From: DASSKW01 sp035701115
GTDB lineage: Bacteria > Pseudomonadota > Gammaproteobacteria > Natronospirales > REEB76
Assembly: GCA_035701115.1 (NCBI GenBank)
Contig: DASSOA010000070.1
Coordinates: 1 to 27,873, forward strand
Direction: 5' to 3'
Length of the DNA: 27,873 nt
Under the pieces are notes generated by a model that saw only the letters and a list, made by a program, of their open reading frames with translations, had not been told where the DNA came from and searched no databases. A program made the translations under genes and the position numbers. Shown piece after piece: positions 22,501 through 27,873 of this stretch (position 1 is the stretch's first letter; each line of letters begins with the position of its first letter).

Positions 22501-23172
22501 ATGAGTTTCAAACAGATTGTTTTCACCGGATTGATGTTCGTCATCATGGCCTTCGCGGCCGCGCTGTGGTTCTATCCGCAACTGCCCAACCCCATGCCCA
22601 GCCACTGGGACGCCGCGGGACACATCAACGGCTACCTGCCAAAATCATGGGGCGCATTCCTGCTGCCGCTGATCATGCTGGTCATCTGGATACTGCTCAC
22701 TGTCCTGCCGCGCATTGCGCCGAAAGGATACCGCCTTGACAGCTTTCTGGCGGTCTACGGAATTGTCAATCTTGCCGCTCTCGGAATGTTTTTGTTGATT
22801 ACGATCGCGACACTATTTACGGCCAGGGGCGCGCATCTTCCGATTCAACGCATTGCGCCTTTACTGGCGGGACTCTTGATGATGGTGATCGGAAACTACC
22901 TGGGAAAATTCCGCAAGAATTTCTTTGCCGGAATCCGCACGCCCTGGACACTCGCCAGCGACGAAGTCTGGACCCGCACGCATCGTCTCGGCAGCTGGTT
23001 CTTCGTGGCAGGCGGCCTGGTGATCGCGGTCACCGCGCTGATCGCGCCGGCTGAGGCTGAGCCGGTGCTCCAGGTCGGCACGGTCCTGCTCTGCGTCGCG
23101 ATTCCTTACGCCGGTTCCTATTTCATCTACCGTCGCGTGGAAGGTTTCGATCGCAACAAACAGGACGGTTAA
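22501..23172 (+). CDS. SdpI/DUF1648-family membrane protein
   Basis: A 223-residue protein with six hydrophobic segments. The N-terminal DUF1648 part has the motif PSHWDAAGHINGY (33-45); the C-terminal SdpI part has GNYLGKFRKNFFAGIRTPWTL and WTRTHRLGSWFF. In Bacillus, SdpI gives immunity to the SdpC toxin and sequesters SdpR. No sdpC-like toxin gene is seen here, so it is more likely a signalling or self-protection membrane protein. A GGGGGA site precedes the ATG at good spacing. Its stop overlaps the stop of the convergent CBS gene. Confidence 0.9.
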   Translation: MSFKQIVFTGLMFVIMAFAAALWFYPQLPNPMPSHWDAAGHINGYLPKSWGAFLLPLIMLVIWILLTVLPRIAPKGYRLDSFLAVYGIVNLAALGMFLLITIATLFTARGAHLPIQRIAPLLAGLLMMVIGNYLGKFRKNFFAGIRTPWTLASDEVWTRTHRLGSWFFVAGGLVIAVTALIAPAEAEPVLQVGTVLLCVAIPYAGSYFIYRRVEGFDRNKQDG

Positions 23173-23759
23173 TGGGTCAATGCCGTCTCCAGTTCCGCAA
23201 ACGTATAGGCGATACCGGCTGTGTGAATGGGCATGCCAAGCTGGCGACCAATCTGCCGTGCGGAAAAGATGCCGCGGATGCGGTTCCCTTCCGTGGTACG
23301 CTCCACGACCAGAGCGTGCTGACGGCCGGTTCTCTTGAGCGTTTCAATAACGTCGCCGACACAGGCTTCCGCTACGTCGTGCATTGACAGCGTTTCAAGA
23401 CGTTCCAGCGGTGTCATGATGTCCTTGGCGGTAATTTCACTGTAATTGACGCCGGCCTCCCGCTGAAAATTCAACGGTCGTTCACCCTTGATGTCATTCA
23501 GCGTCACGAGTCCGAGCAGTGCACCATCCGCCTGGAGTACAAACAGAAGCCGCACGCGCGCATGTTTCATGCGCGTTTCGGCTTCTTCAAGTTTCACTGA
23601 GGGTTCAACGGTGACTGCCACGGTTCTGGCGAGATCCGTCATGACATCAATCGCCGGACTTGTAAGCACCGCGTGCTGTGGAAAACCGTTTGAAGGGCAG
23701 GTAAGACGGGTATGTGCGGTCGCAAGCGCGACGGCCAAAGGCCGGAATTGTCTCGTCAT
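23169..23759 (-). CDS. CBS-domain pair protein
   Basis: A 196-residue protein holding two CBS domains and little else. The first spans about 38-95 (LFVLQADGALLGLVTLNDIKGERP) and the second about 110-180 (ITAKDIMTPLERLETLSMHDV, HALVVERTTEGNRIRGIFSARQIGRQLG). CBS pairs bind adenosine nucleotides and regulate partner proteins; the partner is not visible. The first 30 residues are unassigned. AAGGAG just upstream of the ATG supports the start. It overlaps the convergent SdpI-like gene by 4 bp at the stops (TTAA). Confidence 0.88.
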   Translation of the reverse strand: MTRQFRPLAVALATAHTRLTCPSNGFPQHAVLTSPAIDVMTDLARTVAVTVEPSVKLEEAETRMKHARVRLLFVLQADGALLGLVTLNDIKGERPLNFQREAGVNYSEITAKDIMTPLERLETLSMHDVAEACVGDVIETLKRTGRQHALVVERTTEGNRIRGIFSARQIGRQLGMPIHTAGIAYTFAELETALTH

Positions 23760-23816
23760 GACGTTCTCCTTATTCAGCGCATTGCAGTGGGACCTGAATT
23801 GCGTGAAGCATTACAA

Positions 23817-23845
23817 AGTATAGTTGAGACATCATTCGCATTAAA
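23817..23845 (-). promoter_or_regulatory. Promoter of the CBS-domain gene
   Basis: On the minus strand, TTTAAT (23840-23845), a 17-nt spacer and TATACT (23817-23822), the latter five of six to consensus. The start site would be near 23810, giving a leader of about 50 nt. Confidence 0.45.
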
Positions 23846-23963
23846 CCCGGTCTTGATGATGCCGGTCGCGTGGCGAAACTGCATGCGCCGGTAGTTCAGT
23901 ATTTTGCGTATTTATGGCCTTACCGGTAGCGGTTTCCCCCTGGCAGGCGCATAGCGGCAGTCA

Positions 23964-23972
23964 TGCTAGAAT
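23964..23972 (+). promoter_or_regulatory. Extended -10 promoter of the arginase gene
   Basis: TGC-TAGAAT: TAGAAT (23967-23972) with the TG extension at 23964-23965. No clear -35 is seen, as is usual for extended -10 promoters. The leader to the arginase ATG would be about 47 nt. Confidence 0.45.
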
Positions 23973-23996
23973 GAGCCGCCTGATTTTCTGTCCACC

Positions 23997-24029
23997 ATGA
24001 AACATTCTGAAACTTTTCTGATGTCATGA
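23997..24029 (+). CDS. Possible 10-codon leader ORF coupled to arginase
   Basis: The frame reads MKHSETFLMS and its TGA overlaps the ATG of the arginase gene (ATGA, 24026-24029). It fits the predicted leader of that gene, and no strong ribosome binding site is visible for the arginase ATG itself. It has no obvious run of arginine codons and no clear ribosome binding site either. Translational coupling is possible, but chance is also reasonable for so short a frame. Confidence 0.25.
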   Translation: MKHSETFLMS

Positions 24030-24943
24030 CCATGAGCAAGCAAATCCGTATTACCAACGTACACCTTGACCTCGGCGCGGGCCGGCGCGGTACCGACATG
24101 GGCTCTTCGGCCATGCACGTGGCCGGGTTGATTCCGGCGCTGGAAAAACTGGGACACGCCGTCGTGGGCGTCCACAACATCGGTCAGGTCGCGATGGAGT
24201 CGGCTGAAATCGGCAATCCGCATGCCCGCTATCTGGACATCATCAATGGCGTATGCCGGGAGCTGGCTGATTCGACGCAACAGGCCATGGCTGCAGGCGA
24301 ATTTCCGCTGGTGCTTGGAGGCGATCATTCCCAGGCAATCGGCTCGATCGCAGGAATCGCACGGCATCTGCGCACTCAGGGCAAGGACCTGGGTGTGTTA
24401 TGGGTCGATGCGCACACGGACATGAATACGCCGGACAGCAGTCCGTCGGGAAACATACACGGCATGCCGCTCGCGACACTCCTCGGAGTCGGCGCAAAGG
24501 AACTCGTTTCCATAAGCGGTGACGGTCCGGCACTGCGGCCGGGACATGTGGTGGTTTTCGGCGCGCGCGATGTGGATCCAAAGGAGGCAGAGATTGTGAG
24601 GAGACTGGGCGTGCGGGTATTCACCATGAGTGAAATTGACGCGCGCGGTGCCAGTGCCTGTCTGGAAGAAGCCCTGCAGATTCTCGGCAAAGCCAGCGGT
24701 GGCATTCATCTTTCTTACGATCTGGACGGTTCCGACCCGTCGGTGGCGCCGGGCACCGGCACGCCCGTGCCGGGCGGATTGAATTTCCGCGAGTCCCATC
24801 TGGCATGCGAAATGGTCGCCAAGACCAATCGCCTGATCAGCATGGAAATGGTGGAACTGAATCCGACTCTCGATATCGAAAACAAGACCGGTAAATTCGC
24901 CGTGTGGCTGATTCAGTCAGCGCTGGGTCGTACGATTCTCTGA
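24026..24943 (+). CDS. rocF: Arginase
   Basis: A binuclear manganese ureohydrolase that splits arginine to ornithine and urea. The 305 residues carry all metal ligands: GGDHSQAIGS (H101), DAHTDMNTP (D128, H130, D132) and SYDLDGSDPSVAPGTGTPVPGG (D232, D234). SGNIHGMPLATLLG (141-154) and MEMVELNP match arginase rather than agmatinase. Small departures from usual arginases (IHGMP for LHGQP, DLDGSDP for DVDGLDP) leave room for a related guanidino substrate. The ATG at 24026 or 24032 may be used. A CMD/AhpD-family gene follows 32 bp later on the same strand. Confidence 0.92.
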   Translation: MTMSKQIRITNVHLDLGAGRRGTDMGSSAMHVAGLIPALEKLGHAVVGVHNIGQVAMESAEIGNPHARYLDIINGVCRELADSTQQAMAAGEFPLVLGGDHSQAIGSIAGIARHLRTQGKDLGVLWVDAHTDMNTPDSSPSGNIHGMPLATLLGVGAKELVSISGDGPALRPGHVVVFGARDVDPKEAEIVRRLGVRVFTMSEIDARGASACLEEALQILGKASGGIHLSYDLDGSDPSVAPGTGTPVPGGLNFRESHLACEMVAKTNRLISMEMVELNPTLDIENKTGKFAVWLIQSALGRTIL

Positions 24944-24975
24944 CAACTGCAGCATCAGTTTCTCGAGGTTACAGC

Positions 24976-25329
24976 ATGAGCAACCGGGTCAAGGAATTCA
25001 CCGAATTCCGCCAGCGCATGAACGAGCGGATCCTGTCGGAAGACAACCGCGTGATCAAACGCGTGTTCTCGGTCGACAGTCTCGCCTATCAGGACGGCGT
25101 GCTTCCGGCCAAAACCAAGGAACTGCTGGGTCTGACCGCGTCACTGGTGTTGCGCTGCGATGACTGCGTGAGTTATCACATCGGCCAGTGCCTGGAAACC
25201 GGTTCGACCAAGCAGGAAATCATCGAAGCGATGAGCGTCGCGCTGGTGGTGGGTGGCACCATCGTCATCCCGCACCTGCGCCGCGGCGTGGATTTTCTGG
25301 ATCAGATCACCGGCACGCCGTCAGACTGA
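24976..25329 (+). CDS. Carboxymuconolactone decarboxylase/AhpD-family protein
   Basis: A 117-residue protein of the CMD fold with the redox motif C61-DD-C64-VSYH68 and LPAKTKELLGLTASLVLRC before it, as in AhpD-like alkylhydroperoxidases. Single-domain members of this length are often thiol peroxidase-like or of unknown substrate. A GAGG site precedes the ATG at 24976. It lies 32 bp downstream of arginase and is probably co-transcribed. No lactone pathway genes are nearby, so a decarboxylase role is unlikely. Confidence 0.9.
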   Translation: MSNRVKEFTEFRQRMNERILSEDNRVIKRVFSVDSLAYQDGVLPAKTKELLGLTASLVLRCDDCVSYHIGQCLETGSTKQEIIEAMSVALVVGGTIVIPHLRRGVDFLDQITGTPSD

Positions 25330-25346
25330 AGCGGCATGCTCGCCGG

Positions 25347-26237
25347 TTATCTGACAGCGACAAACTCACGCATCTCGCTCGCGAACCTTTCGGTGCCTTC
25401 CACCTGATTGCCGTAGCGCTCCATGTCGCCGGCCTGCATGGCCTCGGACAATGCCGCAATGCGTGCAGCGGGTGACGGATGGGTCTTCAGCAATAACGCC
25501 ATCTTGCTGCTCTTTGGATCAATGCTCTGCAGCATCTGCAACACTTCCAGCAAGGCGTACGGATCGTAGCCCGACCGCGCCGCGAGTACGACGCCTTCCC
25601 GGTCCGCCTGAAATTCGTCGTCCTTGTCGAGGCCGCGTGAATACACCAGTTTCGCAGCCGCCGCAATTTGCGCCAGCGCCTGACTGTTGTAGCCGTGCTG
25701 CTGCATTTCAAGCTGCGCGGCTGTTCCCACCAGCGCAAGCCGCGAATCACGGCGGATTTCATTCAGATGATGTTTGCGCACCACATGCGTGATTTCATGT
25801 CCGAGCACGCCGGCTAGTTCGGCCTCGCTGTGCAGGCGCAGCAACAGGCCCTTGGTAATGAAAACATAGCCGCCAGGCGCAGCGTAGGCATCAATGTCGT
25901 TGTCGTCGAGCACCGCGAACTGCCAGGGAAGATCCGGGCGATCGCTGTGCAACGCCACCCAGCGCCCCACCCTGTTCACGTATGCCTGCATCGCGGGATT
26001 GTTGACCGGCGGCGAGGCGCCGAGCAGCACGGCGGCGGATTCCTGCCCGATCTGCTCTTCTTCCTCAACACTGACTGGCGCAACCGCGTGCTTGACGTCA
26101 CCGGCCAATGACGCGAGTTGATCGGGCTGCAATTGCATCAGCTGCGCGCAGCCGGCGAGCGCCAGAACAAGAGCGGCACTCAGTCCGCATGACGAACCGC
26201 GAAGCAGCCAGTTCAGCATTGGCGAGCGCGTGTTCAT
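25347..26237 (-). CDS. M48-family metalloprotease lipoprotein
   Basis: A 296-residue zinc protease. Residues 1-29 are a lipoprotein signal ending in LALAG with lipidated C30. The catalytic motif HEITH (147-151) supplies H147, E148 and H151, and E208 in DDEFQADREG is the third zinc ligand. Related envelope proteases (LoiP, BepA) act on misassembled outer-membrane proteins; there is no BepA-type TPR tail here. The signal suggests it is tethered in the periplasm, probably at the outer membrane. Its start overlaps the stop of the SH3 gene (ATGA, 26234-26237), and it is the last gene of the cyclase operon. Confidence 0.93.
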   Translation of the reverse strand: MNTRSPMLNWLLRGSSCGLSAALVLALAGCAQLMQLQPDQLASLAGDVKHAVAPVSVEEEEQIGQESAAVLLGASPPVNNPAMQAYVNRVGRWVALHSDRPDLPWQFAVLDDNDIDAYAAPGGYVFITKGLLLRLHSEAELAGVLGHEITHVVRKHHLNEIRRDSRLALVGTAAQLEMQQHGYNSQALAQIAAAAKLVYSRGLDKDDEFQADREGVVLAARSGYDPYALLEVLQMLQSIDPKSSKMALLLKTHPSPAARIAALSEAMQAGDMERYGNQVEGTERFASEMREFVAVR

Positions 26238-26770
26238 GGCTTGCCTCCCTTGGCATCCTTGGGCAGGTAGGCGACTTGTTCACTTTTCAGTTTGAGCTGC
26301 GCGGCGAAGCTGCGCGCAGCGGCGGGTGTGGCCGCATATTTCGCAAGATCCTGCACGGCCTGGGGATCGGGTTTGGCGTTCTTGATCGTGCCTTCATTGA
26401 GCCCGCGGACGCCGGTGGTTGCCGTGGCATCGGTAGTGCTTGCCCGGCCGCTCTGGAACAGCCCGCTCAGTGAACCGGCGTTCCAGCCACCTTGTACAGG
26501 TGCCTGACTGCCTTCGGCCAGCTTGATGCTGGTCATCGGAATCCAGCCCTGCCGGCCGTTGACAAGACGCACGTGATACCAGCCGCCCTTGCGTTCCACC
26601 AGCGTCAGCGCAGTGTTGACCGGCAGCCGGGCCACTTGCGCCGCGTCGCTGTAGGGCGCGGAATTCATGGCGGTGATCTGAACGGTTTGTGCCTTACTGC
26701 TGACCGCGGCCGCAACCGCGAGTGGCAGCACCGATGCAGCAAGTGCAAGCAGCCAGCGTTGAGTAGTCAC
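26234..26770 (-). CDS. Periplasmic SH3-domain protein
   Basis: A 178-residue protein with an N-terminal signal peptide (about 1-22, ending AVAAA) and a bacterial SH3 domain (about 28-86; MNSAPYSDAAQVARLPVNT, VERKGGWYHVRLVNGRQGWIP). After a low-complexity stretch (95-125), the C-terminal part has no recognised fold. Bacterial SH3 domains often bind peptidoglycan or act as adaptors. The start is a GTG overlapping the cyclase stop (GTGA, 26767-26770), and its own stop overlaps the protease start. The tight coupling suggests it works with the protease or with the sensory part of the cyclase; this is inference. Confidence 0.88.
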   Translation of the reverse strand: MTTQRWLLALAASVLPLAVAAAVSSKAQTVQITAMNSAPYSDAAQVARLPVNTALTLVERKGGWYHVRLVNGRQGWIPMTSIKLAEGSQAPVQGGWNAGSLSGLFQSGRASTTDATATTGVRGLNEGTIKNAKPDPQAVQDLAKYAATPAAARSFAAQLKLKSEQVAYLPKDAKGGKP

Positions 26771-27873
26771 GGGTTCACCTTTACCGGTTCATGCAATTGC
26801 ACGGGTTGCTCCCGGCCTTTTACTTTATAGGTTCCGCGCTCGCTAAAGTCAAAACGGGCTCCGCACCGCTCGCGGGTCGCGGCGGAGACCAGGATACGGG
26901 CAACGCCTTTGGTCTGGCCCTCGATGCGACTGGCCAGATTCACGGTATCGCCGATGGCGGTATAGTCCAGCTTGCCTTCGGCGCCCATGAAGCCCACCAC
27001 CGCCGACCCGGTATGAATGCCGATGCCGATATCAAATTGCGCACCGACATCGCCCAGCTCGCGGCGAAATTCGTCCACAACCCGTGACATCTCGAGCGCT
27101 GCGGCCACGGCATGTTCCGCCTGTTGCGGATCGGGCACCGGCGCGCCCCAGAACGCCATGATGCAGTCACCGATGAACTTGTCCATGGTACCGCCGTGGC
27201 GCCAGATGACTTCCACCTGACGCGAGAAGTAACGGTTCAGGATCGAGACGATCTGTTCCGGCGACCGGGTTTCCGACAGCGTGGTAAAACCGCGGATGTC
27301 GGAAAACATGACCGTGATCTGGCTGCTGCGCGGTTCGGTGCGCAACGCCACATCGCCCTGCTCGACGAGCTGCCGCACCACGCGCGGATCGATAAAACGA
27401 CCGAACATGCTGATCGCACGCTGTCGGGTACGGCGCTCTTTTACGTAGTCGGCGAGCGCCAGGCCGATGTACGCAAGCCAGCCAAAACTCAGCGGTTCGA
27501 TAACAGGAATCAGCCAGCCTTCGCTCAGTGCGAAATAGGCTCCGCCCACCGCGAGCGGTGTGAGAACAGCCATGCCGATTCCGCCGAACAACGCGCCGCG
27601 TGACTGACGCATCGCGGCACCCAGGAGCAGAATCAGAATGACACTCGCGAACGTACCGCTCACCATCGGCGCGCGGCGCAGGTAGTCACGATGTTTGAGA
27701 TTGGAAATGGCGGTCGCGAGAATATCCAGGCCAGGATAGGTACCGCTCAACGGGGTCGGCCGCATGTCGCCCAGCCCGTTGGCCGACGCGCCTATCACCA
27801 CAATCTTGTTGTGGAATTCGTCTGCGGGGCGCGCACGATGCTGGCGCTGAAAATCGGAATAGACATCATAAAA
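26767..27873 (-). CDS. CHASE2-domain class III adenylate cyclase (N-terminus outside window)
   Basis: The frame is open to the right edge, so the N-terminus is missing; 368 residues are visible. The first part is the end of an extracytoplasmic CHASE2 domain (KIVVIGASANGLGDMRPTPLSGTYPGLDI). Three membrane helices follow (SVILILLLG, a central GMAVLTPLAVGGAYFA, and WLAYIGLALADY), then the catalytic domain: metal aspartates in FSDIRGFTTL and FIGDCIMAFWG, and DYTAIGDTVNLASRIEG. The base-recognising residues are the lysine of MDKFIGD and the threonine of DYTAIGD, the Lys-Thr pair typical of class IIIb adenylate cyclases, so cAMP is the expected product. The upstream GTG at 27801 is not the true start, because coding similarity continues beyond it. 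It is the first visible gene of a coupled operon with the SH3 and M48 genes. Confidence 0.92.
   Translation of the reverse strand, partial: FYDVYSDFQRQHRARPADEFHNKIVVIGASANGLGDMRPTPLSGTYPGLDILATAISNLKHRDYLRRAPMVSGTFASVILILLLGAAMRQSRGALFGGIGMAVLTPLAVGGAYFALSEGWLIPVIEPLSFGWLAYIGLALADYVKERRTRQRAISMFGRFIDPRVVRQLVEQGDVALRTEPRSSQITVMFSDIRGFTTLSETRSPEQIVSILNRYFSRQVEVIWRHGGTMDKFIGDCIMAFWGAPVPDPQQAEHAVAAALEMSRVVDEFRRELGDVGAQFDIGIGIHTGSAVVGFMGAEGKLDYTAIGDTVNLASRIEGQTKGVARILVSAATRERCGARFDFSERGTYKVKGREQPVQLHEPVKVNP

Overview
This window looks like chromosome of a GC-rich proteobacterium, most likely a beta- or gammaproteobacterium. The basis is the GC-rich third codon positions, the plsY-birA-coaX-SPOR gene chain, the satP-acs pair, the tRNA-Thr form and the many ATGA start/stop overlaps; the order cannot be fixed from sequence alone. 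No transposase, integrase, phage gene or CRISPR array was seen. The window edges cut two genes, one at each end.

Left part (1-6110, minus strand): one signalling operon with a soluble multi-PAS/GAF histidine kinase, a single-domain response regulator and a large receiver-PAS-GAF-GGDEF protein that runs off the left edge. Its GGDEF signature is degenerate (EADHF), and the sequence after it looks like the usual linker into an EAL domain. The unit therefore probably connects phosphorelay signalling to cyclic-di-GMP breakdown. Next comes a tRNA-Thr(TGT) gene (6344-6419). Upstream of it are a promoter, a truncated copy of the tRNA 5' half and two strong hairpins.

6780-12889 (minus): an acetate uptake and activation pair (satP, acs), then a housekeeping operon in which plsY, birA, coaX and a SPOR-domain gene follow one another with 4-nt overlaps or a few bases of spacing.

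12975-20257: the centrepiece is a complete ectoine and hydroxyectoine pathway on the plus strand. The order is a MarR regulator (EctR type) with a 27-bp near-perfect palindrome over its own promoter, then aspartate kinase, ectA, ectB, ectC and ectD. A convergent ProP-type osmolyte symporter without the ProP C-terminal coiled coil follows. A second MarR gene, clearly related to the first, is divergent from the transporter. The cluster thus carries precursor supply, synthesis, hydroxylation, probable uptake and two related regulators.

20277-25329: a YegS/diacylglycerol-kinase-like lipid kinase, a DMT-family exporter, an SdpR/SdpI-like repressor and membrane protein pair with a palindromic operator, a CBS-pair protein, an arginase and a small AhpD/CMD-family protein. 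25347-27873 (minus): a CHASE2 class III adenylate cyclase (cut by the right edge), an SH3 periplasmic protein and an M48 lipoprotein protease, coupled by 4-nt overlaps.

Most genes belong to known families. The points that best repay a second look are the paired MarR regulators around the ectoine cluster and its operator, the decayed tRNA copy with hairpins, the cyclase-SH3-protease operon and the degenerate-GGDEF response regulator.
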